From Macrostomum hystrix (lineage: Eukaryota; Platyhelminthes; Macrostomidae), in the NCBI GenBank assembly GCA_950097015.1, contig CATNEN010000029.1, positions 806,001 to 870,000 on the forward strand: DNA of 64,000 nt, in the 5' to 3' direction. Numbering within the stretch: the stretch's first letter is position 1; every line of letters starts with the position of its first letter. The notes below the pieces were generated by a model. That model made no database searches. It was not told the origin of the DNA and saw nothing but the letters and a program-made list of their open reading frames with translations. Below, piece after piece: positions 35,959 through 48,283 of this stretch. A program made the translations under genes and the position numbers.

Positions 35959-38900
35959 CTGCGAGTTAATAATTTACAAACGATTTAATGCAAATCCCTG
36001 CAAAGTAAGAAAACATAAATACAACAGATTTACAAGACTCACCTGCACTGGAATGTCACCCTTCAATGTGATCTTAATGTGCCCTCCCTGGGCCAAGCGA
36101 TTGCCGGATCTTAAGCCGCTAAAAATCTGAAATAAAGAAATGTATAAAGCAATTGCATTTCAAAACAAACACACACCTGACTTTACTTCCTATGCATGAA
36201 CATAATCAACACCCACCTCACGCCATCCCCTATGGACATAATCAACACCCACCTCACGCCATTATTATGTACATAGGCAACAATCAACCGAATCCAATCA
36301 TAATGTGCATCCAGCCTTCTTAAAAAATATGGACTAAGTAACATCAGTCAGTCACTTAGCGTTAGTCACATAGATGAACGCGAGAAGATAACTATTTTTC
36401 AAATGAGTGGGCTAAATTCTGTTACCAATAAAAATAGTCTCTTTCATAAAAAAATAAATTAGAGTCACAAACCTGTCCCATGTGCACCATGCCGGTGACG
36501 CCGACCACCTCCAGCTGGCCGTCCCAATGGTTCGGCCGGTTGAAATTGTCGTCCTTCTCTGTGCCCCACGGGTTGGCCCCGCTGGCCCAGGACAGAATGT
36601 TGAGGATAATTATCCCTTCTAGCGGCGGCAGGTCGATGACTTTGCCGTCGACTTCCACAATGATCTGCCGGTGCAGATCCTTGCAGCTGCCCTTGCTCAT
36701 CATCTTTCGCACGCTCATCTTGAAGTACACGCCTTTGTTGTGAAAACGCGAGTTGAACTTGGACGGATTCTCGTTGCGAGCCAGGTGAAAGTCCAGGGAC
36801 ACGTCGGCGTCCAGGCCTGGTGTAAGGAGCATACTTACTATTGAGAAAAATCAACCCAAAAAGGGTAAAAGTCTTTAGACTGTTCCATAAAGCACTCACC
36901 AATGCCAAAGTAGTTATTCATGACAAAGATGCTGGCATTGTCCTCGTTGGTGTTGGCAGCGTTGCAGCCGTACTGCAGCTGCACTTTTGTCTCGTCCTTC
37001 TCCTTCTCCTCCGGGTGGAAGATCACCGTCCACCTGGTGATTTAGAGAGTAGTGGAAGGTAAAAGCGATAAACTTGTACAGAATTTTGCTAAACAGGTGC
37101 GCAGCATCCTGTTCTATTAATAGGACAGCAATCCTATCTTGAGATGTCATGAAATAAGGCTCGGGTGAATTGTGAACTTCCTAAATTTTATTCTCGTCTA
37201 GCTTTGATTAAAATTGTACCGCCATTTCCCTCCTGCCTCGGTCTATCTTTAGAATGCCAAATCACGACTGTTTCCTGCTTAGTTTTAAACCCGACATTTT
37301 TTACCTAGCTGCACTCATTAATTCTCATTTGACTGTCAGAATAGCAGAATATCGTACATGTGGAACTTTGAAAACACTATGTTACGTCAAAAAACTGGCG
37401 CAAATTTTCAGTATTCTGATCGGTCCAACGTTGTGTCAATTGTTAAATCAGAGTTATTTACTCTTTGGTCTTAATCGAATCTAAAGCCATCGAATCGCAA
37501 ATCGTTGACAGTAGAATGACCATATTTTAAGTACCCACATTTTCTTTCTTCTCTATCTCCAAAAATATTCAACCTATCGCCTTGAAAACGCAGAACACGG
37601 GCTACAAACTTTTCTGCTTTAGGAGATAGGGCAGAGAAGAAAGTAAAACACCAACCTCACTCCACATGGGGCAGAGAAGAAAGTCAGACACCCACCTCAC
37701 TCCGCATAGGGCAGAGAAGAAAGTAAAACACCAACCTCACTCCACATGGGGCAGAGAAGAAAGTCAGACACCCACCTCACTCCGCATAGGGCAGAGAAGA
37801 AAGTAAAGCACCAACCTCACTCCACATGGGGCAGAGAAGAAATCCATACAACTCACCTCACTATGTACAAGCCAAAAGTGCTATAGTTTTTTACCATAGT
37901 TTTTAATTCGCGCCATAATTTTTTTGCGGAGCAGACCAGACCAACTTATTGCTAAATAATCGTAGTTTTTCACCGCCAAAAGAGACTCTAGAAAGAATAG
38001 TTAGAAAATGAATCGTTAAATACCAACTAGTCAACAAGCAAATAGCTATTTATCCATTCATTAGAAGAATTCGATCGTTAGAATATTCATCATTAAACTA
38101 TAGCAAAATAGGCAAGGCGAGTCAGTGAGAACATGTCGTAAAGTCCATCAAGCTGCTAGATTGATTTGTAAAATTTGTCGAATTTTGTCCGTTTAGGAAA
38201 ACACGACTTAAAGAAGAAGAAGAAGAAGGATGAGGCGACGATGGCATAGAGGAACTTGAAAGCTGGCCTCATAGATCGATGCCCCGCCTCGGAGGGCTGG
38301 GTGAGACGGCACAGTCGGATAAGGGGATTGAAACCCGGCGCGCAGATGAAGCAGGAAAGAGGACAGAACTGTATTAGGCCGTGCGAAGAAAGACGGGAAG
38401 GAGGGGGCGAGGTCTGAGCAGAGCAGGCGGAGAGACTACACACATACACGCACTGCAGGCACACATGCAAACACAGCTATAGCAAGCATTCGCCAAAGAT
38501 TTTGACCCGCCCCCTTTCCTAGCTAACTGACTGCTATCGCCAGCCGCTGCCACCGTCGAAGCCGCCCCCGCTGCCGCAGTCAGAGGCCGACCGTCTGTGG
38601 CCTGGCCCACGTCTTGCTCCCTTACTTAATACTGCACTCACTGGTTGTGCGCGTCCGCTCATTTTCTCTCTCACTCTGCTCGTCTGTCGGTCTGCCACTC
38701 CGCCGGCCCACCCTGTCCCGATCTTTTCCTCCCCTACCTTCTAACCCCACATCCCACCCCCATGGGATAAGGAGCGAAAGAATTGGCGGCTTATGGCAAT
38801 AATGCACAGTTTATAGAAAAATAGTACGACTATATATAATATTTTATAAATATAAAGTGAAACCGGGGCGACTCTTGGCGGTGCGCGCGCGTGTGTGTGG

Positions 38901-41900
38901 TTGTGTGTTCGTCCGGTTAGACGTTAAACCAGAAGAGAAGGCGGAAAGAACTGCTTGGGATAATCCTAGGCCGAAGCGAGGTCCGCCTCCATGCCTCCCA
39001 CCCCCCACCTGGCATTATTCCGGGCATCCTTCGAGGCTTGACAGCTGTCAGCGGGGTTGGCTGGCTGCGGGGAAGGAACTGTTAAACCAATAATTTCTTC
39101 TTTTAGGGGTTAGCTTAGGGGTTCGAGCTAAATTTACAGTACAGAAGGTAAGGGTGGAACAGTGGCCTAGTAACTATATGAGCACTGTTCTCACCGGTCG
39201 AGCGTGACTACCTCGGCCTCAGCCACGTCTCTGAGTATGTTGAGGGGATACTCCTGGCCGGAGTAGCCGGAGCCCCAGCGCAGCACCCGGGACAGGTCGT
39301 TGCCGGTGCCCAGCGGCACAATGGCCATTGGCGGATAATTGCACTTGGCATCCGGGCCCACATTGTCCAGGCAGCTCAGGGCCCAGCCCACTGTGCCGTC
39401 ACCGCCGCAGACCAGGATCTTGTAGTAGGACACGTGCCTGAATACGTACAGGCCCGGCAGCGGGCCGCCGTAGTCCAGGTTGAACACCTGGTGCGGATTG
39501 AGCAGCTTTCTAAAAGCGGTGATGAGCTCAATACCCTGGCAGCCTCCGCTCTTCACGTTGACCAGCACCAGCACCGGACTAACACCGTCAGGAATCATTT
39601 CCGGGTGCAGCTGGGGCAATAGCAGCACTAGCAGGGGCTTCTCGTCGAACCACTGCTCGCGAAGGATATTATAAGCTTGCTGTAGGCGGCGAGGATTTTT
39701 GTAGATTAAGATCATGGCACCGTACTCGTAGTAGATCACGTCTATGGAGTCCCATTTGTTCTCTGAGTTGAATTTGGTGGTAGAGAAGGATACGTTTTTC
39801 ATTTATAAAAATAATTTGAAACATATAGGCGTAAAGTACGATTGTTACACATAATAAATTAACTGTAGCCCTGCTATCGTATATATTGTAGGGTGAGGTG
39901 GCTGCTATTTCTCTACCCCAAGAAGTGGGTTGGCTGTTGTTTCTCTGCCCGAAGAGTGGGGTGGCTGTTATTTCTCTACCCCGAGGAGTGAGGTGGCTTT
40001 TATTTCTCTGTCCCAACGAGTGAAGTGGCAGTTTTTTTTCACGCATAATGCCCAATCTTTAGTCATGGCCATTGTACCAAGAAAAATACCTTGAAAAAAG
40101 CAATGCGGCGATTTTATGACACCCGAAATGAAAATTTTCGCTAATTTACTAGGAAGCTCGTAAATAGATGGTACAAAAATTATTTCACACAACATCAGAA
40201 TGAAATGGAAAATAGACCCTCACAGTGGCACGGCTAGCTTCGGGAAGTAACTTGAGCTTGGAAGCTAATCCGACTGTCAGTTTTAGTCTGAGAAGAAGAT
40301 GAAACGGGATAGATGGGAAGCTCAGACCGAGGTCTATCAGACGGAATGTCTAAGACTGAAAGTGGAAAATGCCCTAAGTGGAGGTTTTGAAAAAGACAGA
40401 GGAGGACAGCCCCCTCCCCAATAGAGGAGCAAAGCGAACTGACTGAAAGGCTTCTACTGAGGAGACGTGGCGGAGGAGCAAGAAAAGGGTGCGGATAGGA
40501 TTCAGCTGCTCGAAATAAAAGTACATTTGAAGAAAGATGAGGCAGGCTATCATGGAGAACCGTTCAAGGACTGATCTGGTCAGGGCTGATTGAATAAAAT
40601 CGTTTTTGTCCATGAACTAGTATGGAAAAACTATTGACAGCTGCACCAAACTTTTATCCGTGAAACGCAAGACGACGCCTGATTAAAGCCGGTTTGGATT
40701 GGCCAGAACTGAAACTGAACCAAATGCAAGACAGAAATTAAGAATAAGCGCTTTTCATCCCACTTGCTCTCTCCACAAGAGGCAAGGAAAATGAGGATTC
40801 CTAGGTTAAAAAAGAGGGACGGAAATAGTCTGCATGGGGAGGATGAGAAGGCGAAGATAACAGGAAGGAAGCTGCATAGCTACAGGGGTCGGAGACCGAG
40901 ATCCCTTGTTTGTTAGCACAAGGAGGGGGAAATTAGATTGGAGCCAGAATAACACACTCACGCCGAGGCATACAGAATTAGGGTAGCCAAAAAGCGTCAT
41001 GCATCGAAGCTTCTCAAGCAAAGACAATTTGCAAGTAAATCACTTCCAGCCTCCTCGTGCAACTGGGGTGCGGCTGACAGACCCAGCGAAGGAGGAAGGC
41101 AGAAGACCAAAGGACTGCCGCTGTGCTTCCCTAAATAGGAATTCGGAACAAATTATTATTCGGCCATGGCCTAGCCAACTTTGAGAGAAAAGCAAGAAGA
41201 AATACGACCGACTGGGAAAGTGCACAATGCGACTGGATTGCCCTCAGACCCAGCCACCTGTCTCGCCTCTCCTATCCCGCAGTATTGTGCTTGCTGGGAA
41301 TAATGGCCAAAACGCGAGATAGAGAGCCTAGTACTTAACAATGCTGATGACATTGCAAATAATTTTGCTTGTGCAAAAATGCATTAGTTGATTAAAGCTG
41401 ATATTTAGGTAGGAAGGATAGAGAAGAGAGACAGAGAAGGATGTGAATCACAATAATCTATAATTCCCATATTTATGACCAGTGAAATCAGCCCTTCTTT
41501 GCATATCCCCATCCCAGATCCCATCTCAGAGAAGAAGCCATCTCCCCGCCTTCCACTGCCTATTCCCACATCCCAGATCCCATCTCTGACACCAAGCCAT
41601 CTCCCAGCCTTCCACTGCATATTCTCACATACCAGATCCCATCTCAGTGATCAAGCCATCACCCCGCCTTCCACTGCATATTCTCACATCCCAGATCCCA
41701 TCTCAGTGATCAAGCCATCACCCCGCCTTCCACTGCTCATTCCCACATCCCAGATCCCATCTCAGTGATCAAGCCATCTCCCCGCCTTCCACTGCATATT
41801 CCCACATCCCAGATCCCATCTCAGTGATCAAGCCATCTCAGTGATTCTCACCTGGTCCCAGCTTCTCAAGCAGGATCTTCTCGTAGACTCGTTGCGACAT

Positions 41901-44900
41901 GCCCGACTTGAGGTTGCCAACGTACATGGCCAGCCCCGTGTAGCGCGGATCAATGACGGGCTGGATGTAGAATCTTGTCAGCATGAACTGCCGCACAGAC
42001 TCCCGCCTAATCGAGTGCATCAGCTGCAGCGGCTTCTCATCCCTGGCCAAGGTGCGCTCCGTCACCTGCTTGTCCAGGCTGACCTCAACCAGGTCCAACT
42101 GGCTGGCGTCCAACTGCTCTGCGCCGAACTTCTTCAATGCGTAGACAATAGCCTCCTGGGCTGTGGTCTCCTTGGTGACTGTCACGAATCTGGGATGAGA
42201 TTGTGCGAGGAACCTCATTACAATTTCAGATCCCATTTTAGGAACCCCATTACCATTTTAGATCCCCTTTTAGGAACCCCTATTACTATTTTAGATCCCA
42301 TTTTAGGTACCCCCATTACCATTTTAGATCCCATTTTAGGAACCCCTATTACCATTTTAGATCCCATTTTAGGAACCCCTATTACCATTTTAGATCCCAT
42401 TTTAGGAACCCCCAATACCATTTTAGATCCCATTTTAGGAACCCCTATTGTTATTTTAGATTTCATTTTAGGAACATCAATACAATTATACATCCCATTT
42501 TAGAAACCCCATTGCCATTTTAGATCTCATTTTAGGAACCTCGTTACCATTTCAGATCCCGTTTTAGGAACCCCTATTACTATTTTAGATCCCATTTTAG
42601 GAACTGCCCACGTGAGTATATTATCATTAGATTTTTCAGATTTCATACGGTTTTATCACCCGACTATTGAGTAGTGAGTTGTTACCATGACAACAAGCCC
42701 GCATTGGACTCACTTGAAGCTGCTGGTCACTCGAGTGAAGTACAGCAGGCCTGTGGGGTAAATCCTTATGGAGGCACGATTAGCGTCCTTCTCTCTGTAG
42801 CGCAGAATGACCGCTGGGCGCCGACTGTCGAAGCGAAACTGCTGCCTTAGAGGCAACGATTCGTCCAGACGGCGCTCAGAACCGTCGCGCTCGTTCAGCT
42901 CCACCAGGGTGTACTGGCGCGGGTCGTCCAGGATGTGATAGATTCGCAGCGCGCAGTCGGTCAGCTGGGCCAGGGTTGTGCCCCGCTGGATGGAGACGAT
43001 ACGGTACTGCTTGCGCTGTGCAGCTCCGTTGCCATCGTAGATCTTCACAAGGTCCTCGCTGACCTCCTGACGCTCCTTCGGACTGCGCCTGTCGGTGGCA
43101 GCTCCGCCTCCGCCGCTACCGCCGCCTCCGACTCCGGCTCCGCCTCCGGCTGCGGCGGCAACATTGGCGATGGCTGCGTCGTCGCGGGCGGAGTCACCGC
43201 CGCTGCTGGACCAGTCCTCGCTGATGGTGCGGGCTGGCGGGGTGATGGAATATGGATCTGTGACGATTGTCTAGATAGCTAACTATTTAGGAATTTAGAA
43301 AGCAAAGCGCCTGTTCTTTATGGTGTCACCTGTTCTATATGGTGTCACCTGTTGTTTATGGTGTCACCTGTTCTTTATGGTGTCACCTGTTCTTTATGGT
43401 GTCACCTGTTGTTTATGGTGTCACCTGATCTTTATGGTGTCACCTGTTCTTTATGGTGTCACCTGTTCTTTATGGTGTCACCTGATCTTTATGGTGTCAC
43501 CTGTTCTTTATGGTGTCACCTGTTCTTTATGGTGTCACCTGATCTTTATGGTGTCACCTGTTCTTTATGGTGTCACCTGTTCTTTATGGTGTCACCTGAT
43601 CTTTATGGTGTCACCTGTTCTTTATGGTGTCACCTGATCTTTATGGTGTCACCTGTTCTTGATCGTGTCACCTGTTCTTTATGGTGTCACCTGTTCTTGA
43701 TCGTGTCACCTGTTCTTTATGGTGTCACCTGTACTTTACGGTGTCACCGGTACTTTTCAATAAAGTATGAACTGTAACCTGTTTGTCTAGAGTGTCACCT
43801 TTTGTTCAAAAGTGTGCGTCACCTACTAAATTTTTTTGTAGTTTGCAGGCAAAGCTCTACGCTGTTTAATTGAAGAAGATATAGTACAACGTTTATAGAC
43901 AACGCCAGAGAAAGATTGATAAATGTTGACTGCTGATCTCTGATATCTAAAAATTTAGAGCACATGAAGTACTCACAAGTAGAATTCGGCCTGTTTACAA
44001 ATTCAAATCAATCTTAAGTAAGCTACACAATAAGTAATAAATACAAAACACAGAAATTGACATGAAGTTAATATTTTTTCTTCACAAAAGTCAGCACAAC
44101 AACTAATAGTTGCTTCCTTGTTTATAGACATGTGCAAATTATCCTAACTAATCAGTTGACCTTACCTGGCAGGGCAGCTGGAAAAGGAAGAAGAGGCGAC
44201 AATTTCAAATTGCAGCGGATTTATTTCCAAGAAATTGCTGCTGGCATTTCAGATGAGGATAAAGGAGAGGGCAAATATTATCGCTAAACTTCCGGGTTGA
44301 TTAATATAATTTAACCAACTATCCTATTATTTGATTTTCTCCGCTGTACCTATCAGTTAATTCTACGGCATAACAAGGATATTTTAGTAGCGGCCGCCAC
44401 CAAGGATTTGGGGGTGACATCAGGAGTTTGAGGGTATCACACGAGGATTTGGGGGTGACATCAGGAGTTTGAGGGTCTCACACGAGGATTTGGGGGTGAC
44501 ATCAGGAGTTTGAGGGTCTCACACGAGGATTTGGGGGTGACATCAGGAGTTTGAGGGTCTCACACGAGGATTTGGGGGTGACATCAGGAGTTTGAGGGTC
44601 TCACACGAGGATTTGGGGGTGACATCAGGAGTTTGAGGGTATCACACGAGGATTTGGGGGTGACATCAGCAGTTTGCATGTCACACACGAGGATTTGGAG
44701 GTGACATCAGCAGTTTCAGGGTCTCACACGAGGATTTGGGGGTGACATCAGGAGTTTGAGGGTCTCACACGAGGATTTGGGGTCTTTCAGCAGGGATTTG
44801 GGGGGTGTCACCAGGGATTTATGGGGCTGTCACCAGGGATTTATGGGGCTGTCACCAGGGATTTGGGAGGTTGTCACAAGGGATTTATGGGCTGTCACCA

Positions 44901-47900
44901 GGGATTTATGGGCTGTCACCAGGGATTTATGGGCTGTCACCAGGGATTTATGGGCTGTCACCAGGGATTTGGGGGGTGTCACCAGGGATTTATGGGGCTG
45001 TCACCAGGGATTTATGGGGCTGTCACCAGGGATTTATGGGCTGTCACCAGGGATTTGGGGGGTGTCACCAGGGATTTATAGGGCTGTCACCAGGGATTTG
45101 GGGGGTGTCACCAGGGATTTATGGGGCTGTCACCAGGGATTTGGGGGGTGTCACCAGGGATTTATGGGGCTGTCACCAGGGATTTATGGGCTGTCACCAG
45201 GGATTTATGGGCTGTCACCAGGGATTTGGGGGTGTCACCTGGGATTTATGGGGCTGTCACCAGGGATTTATAGGGCTGTCACCAGTGATTTGGGAGGTTG
45301 TCGCCAAGGATTTGGGAGGCTGTCACCAGTGGTTTGAGGGGCTGTCACCAGGGATTTGGCACCAAGTGTTTATGGCTTCTGTCTTGCTTTTCAATTTCCG
45401 TACTACTGTATTTTTTCTATCAATCTATGGTTCTGCTTATTCAGTAATTGGCTCTCGTGTCAAATTTTCTTTTAAGTCGGAATACCGTGAAAATATTTTT
45501 TCAAACACACTCAGAAGCAACACTGAGAATTACAAAACTCAATCAAAATGGAGCTTAAAGCCCAACCTCCTAAATGATTTGGCGCCGGCTTTGATCTACC
45601 GAAATCCTGTCTCAGGCTCACTTGAATTACTCGTAGCAAAAATGTGCTCAATATCGAATATCAGAGTTTGATACTGAATTGATAATTCAGGCTAAGGTGG
45701 AGTCGATTTTACCTGTCAATACTTGGCAGCCAACGTCAATGTCACTAAGGTCCAGATATCCCAGATACCCAGATCCCAGTGCAAAATTATCGCGAGATGT
45801 CAAACACGAAAGATTGTGCACAATCGTCTGATTGGCTGGCAGTGAGATGAGACAGCGGTGTGAGTGAGCTTGTGAGACTAACAAATTAAGGAATTAATTT
45901 TAGAAAAGTAAAACTGCTGACACAGACGAATAGAAGAACACGGGTGCGTCTAAAATGAAAGAGAAATTAGTTCAAAACATAGTTACTAATTGAATAGGCT
46001 AGATTATAACAGTATCTTTTGCGGGTTAAACAGAGAATGCGATGAGAAGAATTGAGGATTGGAGCAAAGAGAACATTGGGGGATCAGCGCGGCCGATGCT
46101 CTCACATGTGTTGCGACGCTGCAGGCCGAAGATCTTGTCCAGCGGAATGTCCGTCCTGGGCAGAGTGACGGCGCCAGGCGGCAGGACGATCTCGCCCAGG
46201 ATGCCGAAGCTGCAGTCGGCCGGCAGCGCCCGGTGGCAGCCGGCGTGAGCAGCCAGGCCGCACCATTCGCAGCGATAGCCGCTGAGGCACTCGGAGCTCC
46301 AGCAGGTGCGCTTGCACACCGCGCACTTGGAGTTACCTGGCAGGTTGCCTTCGCGCCAGTGATGCGGCTGGCCCTAAATTGAAGTCAAATAACTGTGTTC
46401 TCAGCTAAACGGCATGAGTAATTTTGATATAGCTAGTGGTTAGGGGCACTGGAACAATGTGTGTCCTTTGACACTTAACTCTGCATTGCTTCAGTTCACC
46501 CAGCTGTTAAATAGGTACCCGCATTTGCTGGGGTGATTGAAGGGTGGGTGTGGCGTCCCCCCAGTCCATAGACTGAACAGCCGTACGCAGCCTTCAGATG
46601 CGCCGCGCAATAGCTGCGGCTGTGCCTGTCGGCTGCACATCTGGCCCAATTGGGGCAGGTGTAATCAATTATTATTATAACTATTAATTAATTATAACTC
46701 GATTGATAGTAAAATGCCTCGGAGACAAATATAGCCGCGAATTGAAGTCAATTTGTAAAGCACTCACCTGCTGACTGTCAGGAGCGTAGGTGGCGCACTC
46801 TTTGCAATCGTTGGTGACAAAGTCCTGGCACTCCAGGTGGCAATAGTATTCGCAGACTAAGAAAAATTTTAACATGGTAACGCGTGTGGTAACGCCAACA
46901 GCAACAAAGATAAATCGCCAGATACTGACGGGACTAGATTCTAAATTCCATGAAAGAGCTTTATTAACTATTCGGGTCCGAGAAAAAACACAATCGATTA
47001 ATTGGACAGCTGGCCATAGTTGCCATGCTTAATTATTTATTGCTTTTAAATTCAGCGAATGGCTTTGGCTCGATTTTGCAAGTTAAAAATTAAAGGCAGT
47101 AACTATAGGCGAGTTAGAGTTCAATTTGACACTAGTGCACTGAAGGATGAGAATTGTCCGCGAAAGAAGGTCAGACAGCCTGAAGGACAGGATGTCAGGG
47201 TGGACAAACTGAAGGACAGGATGTCAGGGTGGACAAACTGAAGGACAGGATGTCAGGGTGGACAAACTGAAGGACAGGATGTCAGGGTGGACAAACTGAA
47301 GGACAGGATGTCGGTGGTCAAACTGAAGGACAGGATGTCAGGGTGGTCAAACTGAAGGACAGGATGTCAGGGTGGTCAAACTGAAGGACAGGATGTCAGG
47401 GTGGTCAAACTGAAGGACAGGATGTCAGGGTGATCAAACTGAAGGACAGGATGTCAGGGTGGACAAACTGAAGGACAGGATGTCGGTGGTCAAACTGAAG
47501 GACAGGATGTCAGGGTGGTCAAACTGAAGGACAGGATGTCAGGGTGGTCAAACTGAAGGACAGGATGTCAGGGTGGTCAAACTGAAGGACAGGATGTCAG
47601 GGTGATCAAACTGAAGGACAGGATGTCAGGGTGATCAAACTGAAGGACAGGATGTCAGGGTGGTCTCAGGGTGGTCAAACTGAAGGACAGGATGTCAGGG
47701 TGGACAAACTGAAGGACAGGATGTCAGGGTAATCAAACTGAAGGACAGGATGTCAGGGTGGTCAAACTGAAGGACAGAGCTGAACAAGCAGGGCATAGAA
47801 GTGGTTCCTTAGGGCCTTACTCTCGCATCTGACAGCCGGATAGTCTTCCAGTCGTTTTCGGCAGACGTTGCAAAATTTGCGCTTAAAATGCGACGGATCG

Positions 47901-48283
47901 CTCCAACAGTGAGAGACCGGCCGCAGCACCAGGTTAGGCGCTATGCAGGTGCAGGGAGACAGCACTGATTTTAGGCATCGGTCGTGCACAGTGAATGAGC
48001 ACAGGCTGCAGATGAAGCCCTGTGACAGCAGGCCCCAAAGCATCTCGGAGCAGTGGTGACAGTAGGTTGGCCTGTGAAATGTCTTCTTAACAAAGCTGTG
48101 CTTGTGCCCGGCCTCCGGGTCGACGCCGCCACCGACGCCGCTCTCGTCGAAGCCGGTGCCAAGAGCGACGCCGCCGCTGCCGCCGTTGCCACCGGAGCCG
48201 CCGCAGCCGCCGTGTCCGCCGCCGTGACTGTCAGAGTTGACAGTATCCTGAGGCTCCCAGACGAGGTCGTACTCGTGAGACAT
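35761..48283 (-). CDS. DGKQ: Diacylglycerol kinase, theta type, full gene
   Basis: Phosphorylates diacylglycerol to phosphatidic acid, ending diacylglycerol signalling and opposing PKC activation. Minus-strand exons: 48283-47821, 46856-46768, 46373-46106, 43257-42714, 42189-41852, 39762-39195, 37033-36900, 36816-36473, 36126-36043, 35958-35761. All have GT-AG borders and matching phases; 1009 residues (human theta is 942). Order: Gly-rich N-terminus, C1 about 62-111, C1 about 125-178, C1 about 188-240, Ala/Gly-rich linker, two Ras-association-like regions (about 330-565), catalytic domain (about 630-760), accessory domain to about 960. Three C1 domains, the signature HHWREGNLPG and a Ras-association region define the theta class. 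Catalytic motifs: VNVKSGG 635-641, CGGDGTVGW near 676-684, PLGTGND 707-713. Confidence 0.96.
36043..36126 (-). CDS. DGKQ: DGK theta exon 9
   Basis: 28 codons: IFSGLRSGNRLAQGGHIKIT and on to LKGDIPVQ, matching the stretch that follows the GMVHMGQ motif in the family. Confidence 0.93.
36473..36816 (-). CDS. DGKQ: DGK theta exon 8: accessory domain
   Basis: Codes LDADVSLDFHLARNENPSKF, NKGVYFKMSVRKM and LEVVGVTGMVHMGQ, the hallmark end of the accessory domain. The donor is CAG|GTTTGT. Confidence 0.96.
36900..37033 (-). CDS. DGKQ: DGK theta exon 7: catalytic/accessory junction
   Basis: Codes WTVIFHPEEKEKDETKVQLQ and on to FVMNNYFGIG, the start of the accessory domain. The acceptor is AATCACCAG and the donor GTGAGT. 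Confidence 0.95.
37635..37862. repeat. 40-bp-unit repeat related to 34935-35640, in DGK intron 6
   Basis: Five to six diverged units arranged as 80-bp pairs (GGGGCAGAGAAGAAAGTCAG alternating with AGGGCAGAGAAGAAAGTAAA). Both arrays end in AATCCATACAACTCAC followed by a matching tail. Confidence 0.9.
37863..39194. other. DGK intron 6, remainder; no gene recognised
   Basis: GC-rich stretch with CT-rich runs and a (GAA)n run near 38214-38230. No coding evidence. Confidence 0.5.
39195..39762 (-). CDS. DGKQ: DGK theta exon 6: catalytic domain
   Basis: Codes ENKWDSIDVIYYEYGAM, then the nucleotide-binding core VLVNVKSGG, CGGDGTVGWAL and PLGTGNDLSRVLRWG. The acceptor AACTCAG|AG was chosen because its phase fits exon 5 and the residues fit the family. 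The upstream frame continues but has no family support. Confidence 0.95.
39890..40030. repeat. Short 40-bp-like repeat, opposite orientation, DGK intron 5
   Basis: Three to four units of GTGGCTGTTATTTCTCTACC type, which on the minus strand read like the GGGGCAGAGAA...CCTCACTC unit of the other two arrays. Confidence 0.6.
40031..41490. other. DGK intron 5, unique part; no gene recognised
   Basis: Purine-rich on the plus strand. Short frames only. Confidence 0.5.
41495..41850. repeat. Tandem repeat, 60-bp unit, DGK intron 5
   Basis: About six units containing CCCATCTCAGTGATCAAGCC and CCCCGCCTTCCACTGC. The last partial unit overlaps the donor side of DGK exon 5. Confidence 0.93.
41852..42189 (-). 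CDS. DGKQ: DGK theta exon 5: Ras-association domain
   Basis: Codes FVTVTKETTAQEAIVYALKK, the LDLVEVSLDKQVTERTL stretch and FYIQP..GLAMYVGNLKSGM, matching the region before the catalytic core in DGK theta. The donor lies about 10-15 bases from a 60-bp tandem array. Confidence 0.94.
42215..42605. repeat. Minisatellite, 33-bp unit, DGK intron 4
   Basis: About 12 copies containing ATTTTAGATCCCATTTTAGG and AACCCC. It fills most of the 524-base intron. Confidence 0.95.
42714..43257 (-). CDS. DGKQ: DGK theta exon 4: low-complexity linker and first Ras-association-like fold
   Basis: Opens YPYSITPPARTISEDWSS, followed by an Ala/Gly-rich stretch, then VKIYDGNGAAQRKQYRIVS and LRIYHILDDPRQYTLVEL, a ubiquitin-like fold pattern. 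Phase on both sides agrees with exons 3 and 5. Confidence 0.9.
43312..43790. repeat. Minisatellite, 19-bp unit, DGK intron 3
   Basis: About 25 copies of GGTGTCACCTGTTCTTTAT, with CCTGATC and CCTGTTG variants. Confidence 0.95.
44402..44775. repeat. Minisatellite, 41-bp unit, DGK intron 3
   Basis: Nine copies containing GAGGATTTGGGGGTGACATC and AGGAGTTTGAGGGTCTC. Confidence 0.95.
44780..45355. repeat. Minisatellite, 20-22-bp unit, DGK intron 3
   Basis: About 27 copies of CACCAGGGATTTATGGGCTG with irregular G counts. It shares the GGATTTGGGGG core with the array to its left. Confidence 0.95.
46106..46373 (-). CDS. DGKQ: DGK theta exon 3: C1-3 and extended C1 region
   Basis: Codes GQPHHWREGNLPGNSKCAVC, RCEWCGLAAHAGCH and on to GLQRRNT. 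The extended third C1 is typical of DGK theta. The donor GTGAGA follows ACAT. Confidence 0.95.
46430..46680. repeat. Dispersed repeat, family E, in DGK intron 2
   Basis: About 250 bp containing GTTCACCCAGCTGTTAAATA and CCCCCCAGTCCATAGACTGA, ending in an ATTATTATTATAA tail. A 3' fragment recurs at 55193-55260 and weakly at 27781-27815. Probably a SINE. Confidence 0.6.
46768..46856 (-). CDS. DGKQ: DGK theta exon 2: end of C1-2
   Basis: Codes CEYYCHLECQDFVTNDCKEC and on to DSQQ. Joined to exon 1 it restores RCEIC. The acceptor is TTCTTAG and the donor GTGAGT. Confidence 0.94.
47140..47780. repeat. Minisatellite, 29-bp unit, DGK intron 1
   Basis: About 22 copies of AAACTGAAGGACAGGATGTC plus AGGGTGGTC. 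It ends about 40 bases from the exon 1 donor. Confidence 0.95.
47821..48283 (-). CDS. DGKQ: DGK theta exon 1: start, glycine-rich region, C1-1 and start of C1-2
   Basis: ATG at 48283 (MSHEYDLVWEPQDTVNSD) is the first ATG after an in-frame stop. A run of Gly/Ser follows, then HKHSFVKKTFHRPTYCHHC and a second C1 opening HCWSDPSHFKRKFCNVC. The donor is GAGA|GTAAGG. The Gly-rich stretch may be shorter or longer in other individuals. Confidence 0.93.
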
